A stretch of 64,000 bases of DNA, from assembly GCA_028551475.1 (NCBI GenBank), contig CM052360.1:16666501-16730500 (forward strand), written 5' to 3'. Position 1 is the first letter of the stretch; every line of letters begins with the position of its first letter. Below, piece after piece: positions 37,363 to 56,745 of this stretch. This DNA comes from Casuarina equisetifolia (taxonomy: Eukaryota > Streptophyta > Magnoliopsida > Fagales > Casuarinaceae). The translations under genes were made by a program, and so were the position numbers. Under the pieces are notes generated by a model. The model was not told the origin of the DNA, made no database searches, and saw only the letters and a list, made by a program, of their open reading frames with translations.

Positions 37363-37965
37363 GAGACTGAATATTATATAAAGGGTGGTGCCTACACTTG
37401 GCTAACCAATGTGGGACAACTACATCTTTAACATTCTTGCTCATGTGTAGGCTAATATTATATAAAGTGTGGTGTATACTTGGCTAACTAATATAGGACT
37501 ACATCTTTAACACTTTTCCATATGTGCCAGTTAACTCAAACACTTTAAAATGAATAGATAGAAACCTTAGACCAAGGCTCAATGTAAGAGAGGACATAAC
37601 ATAAGGACAACCATAAGGCTTTAATACTATATGGGATTCTATCCCAAAATCAATTAGTAATGGAAGGAGATATACTATATTATATAAAGTGTGGTGCCTA
37701 TGCTTGACTAATTGGTGTAAGACAACCACGTCTATGATACTTTTTCTTACATGCAAGTTGACACAAGCACTGTAACATGGACAATTAAAGCCAAAGAGCA
37801 ATGTCCTAAATGAGAGAGGATGAAGTGTAAAGAAACATACTAGGCTTTAATACCATGTAAGGGCCTAGTCCAAAACCAATTTGTAATGACTAGGGAAACT
37901 TAAACAAGTATAAAGTATGGGGCTTACACTCACACAACTGATGTAGGACAACCACATCTCTAACA
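37363..37965 (-). mobile_element. Inverted cluster of the same TRIM-like LTRs
   Basis: Four LTR copies lie on the minus strand: 37965-37866 (complete), 37738-37630 (complete), 37512 downward (about 60 bases, then truncated) and 37433-37363 (truncated by Copia element B). Each opens TGTTA(A/G)A(G)ATGTGGTTGTC or a variant. The first two are followed by PBS-like TGGTATTAAAGCC and TAGTATTAAAGCC. They are the same family as 30818-32053 but in the opposite orientation. Confidence 0.78.
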
Positions 37966-41640
<3,675 letters not shown>

Positions 41641-41689
41641 CCTATCAACACCTGATTTCAATATATATATATATGTGTTGAACTAAAGG

Positions 41690-44470
41690 GAGGGACCTAG
41701 CAAACCTAACTCAATACATGAGGAGGGGTTAGGCATGTTGTTGGGTGGTTCAATGGACACTAATGGCTCATGTGTAGTGTTAGGAGGACCATTGTTGTTA
41801 TATGGACCAAGTGCTAAGTCAAGAAAAATTAATGTCATTAATTGACAATGAGGATAGAGAGTATGATTCTTTAAGCAATATGATGGAAGCAGAGTGGATG
41901 GCATGACTGTTAGGGGATGATTATAAAAATGGTAATGGAAATGAAAAATAGTTTCATGAAAAAATGATATTGTGATTAACAAAACTTTTTCTAATAATGA
42001 GATCATAAAACTTGTAGCTTTTTTTGTAAGAGTAGTAATTCATAAAAATGCAAAGAATTGCTCAAAGGCTAAATTTGTTATGTACACCCAATATGGTAGT
42101 GTAATATTGTCAATTAAAAACATGTAAGTATTCAAGTAAAGGTAGCATGCCAAAATGATGCTTATAGGAAGTGACCCTACTTAGAGGAGATGAAATGAAG
42201 TAATTGATAAGGTAGGTGGTGGTTATAATAAACTCACCCCGAAAAAATGTGAGGAGGGGGTTATGGAGGAGAAATAAGCATGAAAGAGTAAGACTTATGC
42301 AACATTTAATAAATGTTGATAATTACATTTAATCACTCGATTTTGTTGAAGAATATGAATGCAAGAACTATCATGGATAATGTCCTTGGACAAAAGAAAT
42401 GAAGAACATTCAAAAGAAAAAAAAAATCAGTCCTATTATCAAAGTAGATGTGATTGACATAAATCCCAAATTGAGTATGTACCATGGATTGAAATGATTA
42501 AATTTTGAAAAAAAAAAAAAACTTGACTTTGTAGTGTAAAAAAAAAGTTTAAGTGACATGGGAGAAATTGGCTTATAAAGAACCAAAATGTTCATGTGGA
42601 CTAACTTGAAAATGGCTTTGGTTATAGTTTGGCTCAAAGGGAAGGTGTGTATGTCTATTTTGCAAGTGGACAGATGTCACAAAAAAATATAAAAAAAATC
42701 AAGGACAAGAAATAGATTTCCCATGCGTAAAATAAAATTTTAAAAATGACTAACCTAGGTGTTTGTGCTAAAGTAAATAGTCATTATTGATAACCAAATT
42801 ACAACTGGGGGGCTACTTAAGAGTAGAAAAATTGTTCTAAATTGAAATAAAAAAATTAGAAAAAACAAAGGAAAAATATTTTGGAATAAAGAACACAAAA
42901 AAAGTCTTCCACCAACCTTGTTGAGCCCAATTAATGCCTTAATCATATGGTCTTGGAAGACATAAAAATTATTAAAAAAAGGACTAATAATTATTTTCTT
43001 GATTTAGTTTGTGAATAGACAACAAATTGTGTTTTAAATAGGGACAAACAAGACATGTTTGAAATGCATATGTGGATTAGGCCTATAATGTCCAATATGA
43101 ATAACTCAACTTCTTGTTTGGTATGGCAAATAAATAAATATAAGTAATGCATATAGAGTGTGTGAATCTAAGATATTTAAGTCACATGTAATATGGTCAT
43201 CAACTTTTGAGTTAATAATCCATATGGAAGTAAAAAGCCTAGAGGTAGAAGTAATACCTATGAAGTTGGTTGTTGGGTCAAAGTGACCCACTTAATTTAA
43301 TTAAGCATAGTCATCCACATAGTTTGTTACTCTAGAGTCAAGGTTAGCCTAAAAGGCCCCCTAATAAATGCTACCTAGTGTAAGGGACATGGGGCCTAAT
43401 AAGCCCATGTTGGGGTGTGGCAATGGGGAACAACCACTAGGATGAGAAAAGCCATTGTAAGCTCTCACTACATCAAATGGGTTTAAATACTATAGTCTAA
43501 ATCCAAGAAGGTTGGAGAAGCCTAACACATCAATGATAGTGTTATAAGCTACAAGCCCAAATCTATTATATCTTCTTTTATTATTTCCTTTCCTATGCTT
43601 GGACTTCTAGCCTAAAGGGTAACCTATTAAAAAAAAAAAGGTTTTTTGATGTGGCCTGTTTTCTTGTAATGAGAGTAAAATGGTTTGGGTTGCACTGAGG
43701 AGGCTAACCTAATAAAGTAATGTTGGAGCTATAGGTCTAACTCGAGCTAGGAACAAGAAATGAACTTAACCTAGACCAACTTGTAGTTTAGTTAAGTCAT
43801 GCCATGCCAATCTAGATTATTTCTAAAGTTGGATTGTAGGTTGGTGTAGCTAGTTATGTCACTAGCATGCCCTCCATTACACTAGTGAACTTCTTGTTTG
43901 GAAAGCACATATGTCAATTTCTAAGCAATGGTAAGGAGTCAAGCAAGAGAATTTGCATTCATAGGTTTTGAAATTCTTTAAGGAGACCTATAAGGAACAT
44001 CTTGGATTGATCTTTCTACTCCTTGCTGTGAAGTTAATCATTCACTTTACTGTAACACTTGCCATAGTCACAACATATTGGTAGTTCTTGGGTTTCAAGT
44101 TTGCTTTAGAGATCTTTCAAATGAACATAGAGATCCATCAATCTAGAATTGGTGTAACTACTAGTAAAGTATAAATTTGAGATAGCTTGCCCAAGGCCAT
44201 AGCACTGGGTACCAAAGACATTGTTAAAGAAGTCTTAGAAAATCTCTTAAATCTCTAACATGAATTTCGTGTGAGAGACAAGTCGCTTCAAGGATGGCTT
44301 GTCAAAATTCATGTGTCATGTCTTCATGGTGACATAGGCTTGATCCCATTTTATGGTCTTTTCCTCATCACCTAACAGAAAAATGAACTCATCAATGAGG
44401 AAATTGAGCTTGTTGTAGGCGAGGAAAACCATCCTCACCTAGTCGACCTAAAAGGTATAGTTTGATTCCC
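41690..44470 (-). pseudogene. Copia gag-pro-int remnant, element C, minus strand
   Basis: Read on the minus strand from right to left. A gag-like stretch lies at about 44460-44040 (ISNLYFTSSY, DLYVHLKDL). A zinc-knuckle follow-on word resembling HGYPPG (IGYPLG) lies near 43610. A protease-like WIINSKVDDHITCDLNIL lies at about 43210-43160, GLNKVGGRLF near 42920, an integrase-start-like LVHMNILVLYKPISP near 42590, and a late-integrase FFHETIFHFH near 41960. No reverse transcriptase or LTRs were found, so it is a truncated relic. Stops occur in every segment. The family assignment is good; the borders are rough. Confidence 0.6.
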
Positions 44471-44959
44471 TTATAAGATGATGGGAGGTGATCCTCCTTG
44501 CCTACAAATTGACCATCAAAAGGTGATAAGGGTCATGTGTCGTGGTAATGGAAGGGGTAAGGGGAAGAGTTGTAGTTATTTTTGCCATCAATGTGGTGAA
44601 AAATTACAATTGGAAAATTAAAAGTGGTAGTTAGGGATTTAAGTGGCAATTTGGTAATTTAAAAAAAGGGTAGGGATATTTTGGAAAATTAAAGGGTAGG
44701 GTGATGGCTAGGGTTTTCTAAAGGGTAGTTTAAGGAAAGAAAATGCTAAAGGGCAAGAAAAAAAAAAGGCATAAAAAAGAGCAATTCTCACTTTAACTCT
44801 TACTATAGACTAAGTAGAAATAATTAGGCTAAGAATGAGAATACAATATCAAGTACCATGGAAGAATATAAGAAATACTAATGAGAAAGAGAATTGCTTT
44901 CTACTAATATTGTGATATCTTAATTGTACAACCTAAGGGCCATTATATATAGATATGTG

Positions 44960-45839
44960 ACACTACATACATGAACCTACTTAAGATTTATGGAATGCCA
45001 AAAGCCATTCTTTGCAATTGGAATCCTATTTTCACCAACATATTCTAAAGAGAGCTTTTCCAATTACAAGGGACTCATTTCAACTTTACCTTCACATATC
45101 ATCCTTAGTTAGATGGGCAAACCTAGGTAGTCAATTGAATGGTAAAATACATTACTAAAGACCTTGGTGCAATAGCTGTCATGGGTTGGGCATAACTATA
45201 ATGCCAATATTCATTTGGCTTCTAGAATGCCTTTTTATGAGGTTATTTTTGGAAGGAAATGACGAACCTTGTTATATTATTTATTGAGGATGTCCTAGGT
45301 AAAGGTTATAGACAAAACTTTACAAGATCTCTAAAGGTCTTAGGCAAAAATAAAGAAATTCTATAATCTTAAGCATTGGGATACTCAATTTTGGGTTAGT
45401 GATAAACTCTAACCCTACTAGCAATTTTCCATTGGTGTTCAAAAGTCACTAAGAACTTTCTCCTTGTTATTTTAGTCCATATAAGGTGATTAAGAAAGTA
45501 TGTCTAGTAGCTTATTAGTTGAAATTGCTAGAGTAGTTGTAGATATAACCAATTTTTCACTCTATATTGAAAAGTTTTGCAAGCTTAGATGAGACAATTC
45601 AAACTAAGATTTCCATATTATGAGCTTGATGACAAGAAGTGACTTCCCACTCCTAAGAAGTGTTGGACCATCACACTAAAGGCCAATGACATGAGATTTT
45701 CATTCATTGGCATAGCTTAACACTAGCTAACACCACTTGAGAAGATCTTGATTAGATTATTGAAGATTTCCCTAAATTTAATCTTTGGGGTGGGGGGGGG
45801 GGGGTGTTTTAGGTAAGGTTCCATTCAACAGGGGAGAGA
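44960..45839 (+). pseudogene. Ty3/Gypsy integrase C-terminal remnant, element D
   Basis: On the + strand one can read NWNPIFTNIF, then RELFQLQGTHFNFTFTYHP and LDGQT, the typical RDPIFTSxFWxELFxLQGT...YHPQTDGQT signature of Gypsy integrases, followed by decayed downstream pol sequence. A purine tract (aacaggggagaga) before tgttacc at 45840 may be the polypurine tract and the start of a 3' LTR whose end I cannot place. Upstream, about 44510-44585 (FCHQCGE), could be a gag zinc knuckle of this or another element. Frame breaks are numerous. Confidence 0.65.
45792..45804. repeat. Poly(G) tract, 13 bases
   Basis: A run of 13 G preceded by ggggt, near the end of the Gypsy remnant. It is the third C/G homopolymer in the window. 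Confidence 0.85.
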
Positions 45840-48800
45840 TGTTACCAATGAAGAGCTTGTAATATCTAAAATGGCAAAGTTAGGTGCTAAGTTTTTCAAG
45901 GAGCAAGTGTTACTAGTATGCCAAATTTCATAGTGTTTAAAGGAAGGATATGTTACAGGTTCACGAGGTCTGAGACACACCAAGTTTTTAGGGTTTGGTG
46001 AGTGATGATATATAAAAGTAATTAAGCCATTATGTTAATAAGTCATGGTCTTTTTGTTTAATGGTTGAAATTAGTACACTTGATATTAAAACTAAGTCCC
46101 ATATCTTAAGTTTGAACCACAAAGAAAAACCCAAAAGTAAATACCAAGTCGAAATTGAACGTTGGCCTTTAAGGAAGGTGTTAGGTCATTGTCTTGGTCC
46201 TTTAATCTAGCTTGTTCAACAAGTTTTTCTCTTGATGGCCCTGTTACACACTTTGTAGCTTAAGGGATCTTGGACTAAATTCCGAACCGAGAAAACTCAT
46301 TCTAACATTCACACTTGATGTGAGAATCATTGTTTCTTCAAATGTGCATTTCCCAAGCTAAATGATTCTTAAGTATCATAGAGATCATTCGTAGCTATCA
46401 TGCCTTACCAAACACGTCCACCGACTCCAAAAGTGATTTATCATGTGAATTTTTTCTTTCCCAGCACTCAAATGTATTGCATGGAATATGAGAATGATTC
46501 TTCTCTTCCTAAAATAAAATAGAACGAGCAACAAACAAGAACAGGTTAGAAGGATTGGAGTTGCTAAAATCAAAAGGAGGAGGGAAGCATATATTTGACA
46601 GAGTTCTCAAATTGTTATAAAGCGTGGTAGAAGTGTCGGACGGATCGAGGTGGCCATTGGTGAGCTTAGAGTTCCGTTGTATTGGTGGCAACGTTTTGAG
46701 TGGACATCTTTGCATGTACACTTTGCTGATCCATGGACAATGACCCCCGGTGGGCACGTTACCCTTTTGGTTCCCTTGTCAATTCAGAATAATCTCGATT
46801 GGCGAAAACTTACACTTAAAAATTGTCGACGTGGGGTCCTCTTGTCCATACCCTGACGCCATCCAAATGAGAAAGGGCAACCAAGGTTACCCATCAAGGC
46901 CATGATCCACAAGAGGACAGTGCCACCCAACGGTTAACTCCACTGGAAGCAAACAAAGGAAGATGGACATGTTTTGGGTCTTCATCTGCCCAAAACGTTA
47001 ACGCCACAGGAGGATTTAAGACATGCCCACCAATCCCACCCCCTACTTTCTTTTCCCAGAGGTCTAATCTAGTGCATGTGTAAATATGGCGAAGTTGAGA
47101 AAGCATGGATGATCCCAGCGCTCACGCCATGGGCTTCTTTTCTTGGATGGGTTTTCTACAGATGCTTTTTACCCTTGTTCCACAATCACTTAAGAGTGAC
47201 ACAACTTTTCATGGGGAATATGAACCATCTTTTATATATAATTTTGTTTGGTAATCATCTTAAACAAATTATTAATATCATTGATAAAGTTTAGGTTTTT
47301 TATTATATTCGTCTCATCATCCTATCTAGTTATTTATGAATTAATTCACGTTTAAGATAAGTGACATGATAAATAGCAATTTCATATTATTTGTAAGAAA
47401 TATTTACTTATTCTTAGTTGATTTTTGAAATATTAATATTCTTTTACAGATTTTCATGAAAGGAAAAGAAATTTAAATGGTGGGACCTCCTTGTCACCCT
47501 ATTAATATAATCATTTCCTAAGAAGAATAAGCCAAACTAATACGAGATAGAAAAAGAATATATCCGTCACCCCAAGAAGTCCATCGAATATATCCAATTA
47601 TACGAGATAGAAAAAAGAATAAACCAAACAAAAACAGCTTATTAGTTCGATCAGCGTGTTCATCACTCACAAAGAAAAAGAGGACACGAACTTTTTTTCA
47701 AAAAGCTGGAAGGGCTAGAAAATACGAACACTTTCCAGAGTAATTAATTCTAGGATTCTTAATGCATCAATCAAATCAAATCAAATCAAATCAACTCAGC
47801 TATTACCATCATCGTCACAGGGGGGTGGTGATTCCGTGTGAGAAGAGTCACTTCTTTCTTGCTTCTAAATTCGGGGTCTCTGCATAATAATTAATTGACT
47901 ATAAAGATTATTTTAAATTGTTAAAAAATTTAAAGATGTAATCTAAAAATTAATTAAATAATTAATAAGCTATCTTTTATTTAAATTTTATTGTAAAAAA
48001 TCATATATTTAAAATAAAAAATAAACACAACAAGTGACATTAGACTTAAATTTGAATAAAATATAATAGAATAAAATAGAATAGAATAAAATTATGTCAA
48101 AGGACTTAAAAATTCAATCAAAAATTAATTTAGAAGTTGAAAATTTTTTTATTTAAATTTTATTATAAGAAATTATATACTTAATTTAGTACTTTTATTT
48201 CATACACATAAATAATTCGAAATTGACGGATGAGATTTAAGAAATTTACTAATAGAATTCTTAAAATATAATTGGCCAATTAAAAACCGCGGAGACCACC
48301 TTTGATGATGAAGAAACTTGAGCCGAGGAGACACTGACAGGGCCTTCCGATGATTACCAAGTGGACGGCGATGATAGCGATGGACAAGTTTCGTACTATT
48401 AGTGGGTAGATATGGATTTCCCGCCTTGCAGGCTTAGCACACAGCTTTCTGCCCTGAGAAAGAGAGAAGAATATTCAAAATATAGCTTTATAACCGAATT
48501 GCCCTTATTTATTCCCTATAATTACCAATACACCCTTACCTTTAGACAAAACTTCCTTTTCACGTGAAAAAGAAGATCCAATAGAGTACAAAAGTAAAAA
48601 AGATAAGTTGAATAAAATATTTTCTACTGAATGTGAAACATGCCGTGGGGGTGAAATAAATAATGAAAAGGTAGGCGTCAAGTTTATTTACCATTTGAGG
48701 ATTTTGATGTTACGTGGACATGTTTGCCCCTGAATTTTCACAAAATAGCGAAAACCCCCAATGAAACGGCACGGGTGTCAATATGTTTCCGGTAGAAGGA
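45840..48800. other. Intergenic DNA, partly possible LTR, no gene
   Basis: 45840-46300 may be LTR sequence of the Gypsy remnant. 46500-47170 is less AT-rich but has no recognisable coding region. 47330-48300 is very AT-rich. The word atacgagatagaaaaa occurs twice, near 47539 and 47603. Confidence 0.45.
47771..47794. repeat. (TCAAA)n microsatellite
   Basis: Four to five copies of the pentanucleotide TCAAA, visible directly. Confidence 0.8.
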
Positions 48801-49130
48801 AAAGGTTAAAAGAGAAAAGAAACCGAAATGGAATAAAGATTAGGAGGCGGGGACATGTTGGTAAAACGGAGGGAGGAGGGAAGGAGTGGTGTTGACGGGA
48901 GGACATAGACAGGCTCGCCCGGAACTCGGCGGCAGCCGCGTCAACTGTTCTTTTAGATTTCCTTTTTCTCGCTTTTTCACTTTTTTTTCAAAGGGGAGAA
49001 GAGAGAGAGAAGAAAGCGGGTGTGGATTTAGCTCCTGCTTTCTTTTCAGAAGACTAATCGTCTCTTGAGTCTCCGAAATGCCGCGTAGCCAAACACCGAC
49101 AAATTAAGCTCTCTCTCCGTTTCCTGCGAG

Positions 49131-49138
49131 AACCCTAA
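49131..49138. promoter_or_regulatory. Telo-box-like AACCCTAA in the DHFR-TS leader
   Basis: AACCCTAA lies about 490 bases before the start codon, within CT-rich leader sequence (ctctctccgtttcc, ctctctcgctcgc). Telo-boxes of the form AAACCCTAA are known near the transcription start of plant genes expressed in dividing cells. Here the first A is replaced by G, and the function is inferred. Confidence 0.4.
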
Positions 49139-49621
49139 GCCCCGCACAGACTCTCTCGCTCGCTATCTCTCTGTGTGTCTTTGCGTCGGAGGCGATCGAC
49201 GATTTTCCGCTTTGGTTTGAGATCGGTCGGTCACTCTTGGCATTTTTCTTTTCTGTTGGACGTCATTGGCATTATTTGTGTTGTGTGGTCAGTGAATACT
49301 GAATTTGGGATACTTTGTGACTGCATTTCTTTATGGAATGGGTTTTATTGTTTTTCTTTAAATTTTGGGGGGTTTCGGGGAATGTTTGGTGGATTTTCAA
49401 TTTCCGATGAGATTCGTTTTATTCTTCCTGTTATTCGAATTTGCATTACCAATCTTGTATTTGGTGTTTGGTGTATTCGGACTCTGCAAGTTGCGGTATT
49501 CCTCTGTTGTTTAATACATTTTTTTGGTCGATTTTAGGTTCTACCGCACTTGCGCAAAAGGCAGTGCGGTCTTTGCTTTGAGCTTCCGTCTCTGCGTTCC
49601 TTTCGGGTTTCGTGTTCAGTT
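49139..49621 (+). other. 5' leader of DHFR-TS with a probable 5' UTR intron
   Basis: The CT-rich leader changes near 49215 to T-rich, intron-like sequence that ends in gattttag (49531-49538). An intron in the 5' UTR is therefore likely, though its donor cannot be fixed by eye. The frame before the ATG at 49622 is open back to the acceptor but has no earlier in-frame ATG. Confidence 0.4.
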
Positions 49622-53048
<3,427 letters not shown>

Positions 53049-53554
53049 CTTATAGAGGTTCTCACTTAAAAGACATACAGTATGGATCCTCCTTTCATGC
53101 AGTGTTAGGCCTATTTTTTGAGGCAAGTATATATTCTTCTACTTAACTGCTCTCTGCCTACGAATTAATTTTTTAACTCCATTTTTATGTTTATAAGAGC
53201 TGTTTCTTTATAGTATTCCCTTCACTTATTAAACGTGGAGAAGTCCATATCTCTCCTCTTATCAAACCCATGGCGTGTTGGTGCCTGTTGTGTGGTTTTG
53301 ATCATCCCAGTCAGGTGACGGGGCTTTTGATTCCTCAGAAATAGTACTTGTGATATCATATCTGGTAAAATAACGAGTGCCTTGGATGGAGCTTCATAGT
53401 TTATATGTTTTCCTTATGACTGATCTTTGTGGACTTAATTTCTCGAATTTTTTTCCCCCTGTTCAGGTATTCCGCAACTGGTTAGAATTGATGTCTTTCA
53501 TTAAATGTTTCAGGTGCAACTGTTGGAGTTTCATGTTGATATCAGTTCTGTACT

Positions 53555-53560
53555 AATAAA
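53555..53560 (+). terminator. Candidate polyadenylation signal of DHFR-TS
   Basis: AATAAA about 500 bases past the stop codon. Two TTTTTT-rich segments lie earlier in the 3' UTR. A longer 3' UTR than usual would be implied, so an upstream signal is also possible. Confidence 0.3.
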
Positions 53561-54340
53561 AGAAATGACAATTGAATATATGCGTTAAACTTTGGACCTA
53601 CAGTAAGAGAGAATCCTTTAGTTCCATAGAGTCTGGTGGTTCTAAGGTGATTTAGTTTTATCGGTATCTTCTGACTGCTTAAGTTTACTTCTCTTTTACA
53701 TGGAGCTATTAAGTTTCTGAAAGCCTCGAATACTCCGGTACTATTGTTCGAAGCGAGCGTAGTTTGGAATCATGGGTTATATTGAAATTGTTATTGAAAG
53801 TACCTGGATTTGGATTGGGTTTTCATTCGGAGATCAATTCGTGCTATTTTCTTGAAATAGTTATTTGAAGGATTAGTGAACTAATGATGGATGGAATTGT
53901 GATTTCTACTGTGTTTCTAAAGCATTTTTCTGGGTTTTTATTCCACAATATTAACAATCTGATTACTGTGAATTGTCCAATGGTTAACCGAACTAAGGGC
54001 TATTATTTGTGAGATGTTTGCCCAAACAAGAAGACATGAATGAATTCAGCTTTATCAATAATCTGTGTTGCACTCCAGCTTCTTGAACAATCCGGCCCCA
54101 TATTCAAACTGAAAATGGCCTAGGTGACTGGGAATGAAAATCGCTATGTCCAGCAGTATTTTGCGTCAGGATGATATAGGCCACGAGTCTTTCATTTACT
54201 AGCCGCTCATATGTTTACTTTTGGATTCATATCTGTATGGCAGCTAAATTTCATGAAAGCCCCACAATCATATAGCGAGCATATAATTTGTAGGACCTAA
54301 ATATCTCTTTATTATTCCGGACACCATACTTTGCTGCTTG
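53561..54340. other. Intergenic spacer between DHFR-TS and the AAA-ATPase relic
   Basis: No gene recognised. The two neighbours are convergent. Confidence 0.5.
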
Positions 54341-55795
54341 CTACATCAACAATTCAATGGATCGTCCGTATTTCTTGCTTTTCTGACCGCCCCTCGTTTC
54401 AGCGCTACCTGCAGCGTCGACCTTTTCTGTTCCTTCCTCTCCTGGCACGACCTCTTCCTCTTTGGTAGCTTTTGTTGTGTCAATTCCTCTCTTGCCCTCC
54501 AGAAAGCCAATTAGGTCTATCAGGGCTAGTTCGGGCTCCACATTTTTCAGCAATTGCTCCCCAATCGCTGCTGGAGTTGCGTCCATCGTCACTATCAACT
54601 GCTCGACAACTGAGAAAAGTGGGTGCTCTGTAAAACCAAGATAATTTGATGCTAGCATTCTGAATCCGTAGGCGGTGCCGTAGGGTAGGTGGATGCGTAT
54701 ATCCATTCGACCAGGACGCAACAAAGCTGGGTCCAAACGTTCTTTATGATTGGTTGTGAACACTATTATAGGCTCATCCCCATAACTTGACCACAGTCCA
54801 TCTAATGAAATTAAGCAATCCTGACAGAGTTACCTGTAAAGAAATCCGATTCATGATCAAATCTTCCATATCCAGTACTCTGAGGGGGAAAAAAAGGCCA
54901 TAAAGGCTGTTACAACCAAGGTATCGGGACGGCTGTTGGCACATTCCCAGTTAGTTTAGGTCACGTCCGTTTTGTGCATTGGGAAGTATGGTTGAGCATG
55001 GCTCCTCTGTAGGGACCATGTTGCCCTGACTTTCAAGTCTAACTTGTGGCCGTACTATTTAGGCAGCGGATTGTAACGTGAAAGGGCTTCTTTGTAGCTT
55101 TTGGAATGGAATGATCATATGTCTTTGCAATACAAGTCTATCTATGATGTCCCTGGTTGTCCTTTAACAAGACTATCCTCGCATCCCCTTTTTTGAGATT
55201 TGTAGTAGCCATAGGTTGCGAGAAGAATGTCACTTCTCTCTTGGACAATTATCTATCGCAGCGCCAAAATACTTATTTAATTACGCACGAACGTGACAAG
55301 TTGGTATCAAAGCTGGACATGGCCAATTTGGGAGCTAGCGAGTACGTATATGCTGAACTACCATGTATGATAAACACCAGAAAATAAAAGAATAGTAAGC
55401 CAAAAAAACCAAAAGCAATAAAAAAAGTAATCAATCTTACTTGCGGTCCTTGCTGAGATGAGTGACGGTTCCTAACCCTGTGTGCTGCAAACATACCCTG
55501 CAATTTGATAAAGCAATCAATATCCTCCATTACAAGCATCGACCGGTTGGCCGTGGAGGTCAATAACTTTTTGCGCTTAAAATTAAACCCAACATCAGTT
55601 AGCTCCAAGCCATAAATATCAAGGATAAGGTAAATCGCCATGCTTGCAATCAAGCTTGATTTCCTATTGTCCAATGGTTCAAGCAGCAAGTACCCAAGTT
55701 TGCATGCCTTGCCCACTTTCCTGTGAAACTCGTTCCCCACAAACAGTTATAGATCCTTCATTATCTTTGCCTTAACATCCATAACTAGCCAAAAT
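54341..55795 (-). pseudogene. BCS1/AATP1-type AAA-ATPase pseudogene, 5' truncated
   Basis: Plant AATP1-type proteins are membrane-anchored AAA ATPases related to mitochondrial BCS1. On the minus strand, homology starts near 55795 (MDVKAKIMKDL), so the N-terminal anchor and AAA-associated domain are absent. A stop codon follows (about 55752). FHRKVGKA then leads to the Walker A region, which reads LEPLDNRKSS where the family has GPPGTGKSS, so the phosphate-binding glycines are gone. Walker B is recognisable (MLVMEDIDC). The first exon ends at 55441 (donor gtaaga). The second starts at 54833 (VTLSGLLNFI) and has one extra base at 54803 that shifts the frame before GLWSSYGDE. After it comes VFTTNHKERLDPALLRPGRMD and a lysine-rich tail ending at the stop at 54341-54343. 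Truncation, nonsense, frameshift and lost Walker A together make this a pseudogene. Confidence 0.87.
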
Positions 55796-55931
55796 GCCTT
55801 GGTTTAGTTGGAACCAAGGCAACCTTGGACTAAGGAGGTCCTAGGTTCAAGATACAAAAATCTTTCTTTGCCTTATCCTAATAATCCTAATAACAACAAC
55901 AACAATAATATTAGTAATAATTTATAACTAT

Positions 55932-56745
55932 TAAGAGGTCCATTATCCAATTTGAAAGCTGACTTGTGAGTTGGTGAAACTTATTTTATTTGATTAGGAT
56001 TCCCGTTGTGATTTAAGTCAATAGGATCTCATAGAAATGCTAAGAAACTTAAGCTTTGATATCACTTTAAAAGGTCTGTTATCTAACCTAAAATTGAACT
56101 TGTGAGTTGGTGAAATTCTTTTTGTTTAACCAAAATTTCCATTGTCTTATTTAGTAATGTATAAGAATTGTTCACTTTGTAAAATGCCCTCTCACTACAT
56201 TGGGTTAATCATAAAAGTGCTAAAGAGGAACTTGAACTCTAATATTTTGCTAAGGAAGAACTTAAGCTTTCCACCATATGTTAAGATTTTTTTTATTTTT
56301 TTTTTATGTTAGGAAAAAGGTATTTGAGGGATATGAGGTATTAAACTCAAGACTTTAGTTTTAAGTGACAAGTAACCAACCATTGGGCTATTAGTCTATT
56401 AATATGATAAAAGGAGTATATGTAACCTTAAAATTGACTTATAAATTGGTAGAACCTCTTTTCATTTAACCATGACTTTTATTATATTTCTTATAATGTA
56501 AGATCATTTCTATATTGTGACACATCCCTCACCATAGAGTCATTAATTAGCTTATGTGATGACATATTATGGAGGCAATGTATGAATTCAAATTTATCGA
56601 ATAAAGGCTTTAAGGAGGAATTTGAGTTATGATACTATACTAAAAAGCTAATTCAAAAGTCAACTTGGCAATTAGTGTAATCCATTATCATCTAATTAGA
56701 AATCTCAATATGTTTATTTGCAACAGATAACTCATTATCCATATT
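55932..56745. repeat. Degenerate direct repeats
   Basis: Four diverged copies of a block resembling aacttgtgagttggtgaaa are seen near 55960, 56098, 56436 and 56660, each followed by a T-rich stretch and attag/aacca. Spacing varies from 130 to 340 bases. It may be a decayed non-autonomous element; no coding sequence was seen. Confidence 0.5.

Noticed and set aside
46509..47106. Overlapping minus-strand frames of 70-82 codons in a less AT-rich patch
   Set aside because: No recognisable domain, no splice-consistent extension and no resemblance between neighbours.
49175..49537. A 120-codon open frame upstream of DHFR-TS
   Set aside because: It starts at a GTG, is rich in Phe/Ile/Cys as T-rich intron sequence would be, is not in frame with DHFR-TS through any ATG, and resembles no transit peptide.
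49550..49621. In-frame extension of DHFR-TS to residue 'M' at 49550
   Set aside because: The codon at 49550 is TTG. Plant nuclear genes start at ATG, and the first one in frame is at 49622.
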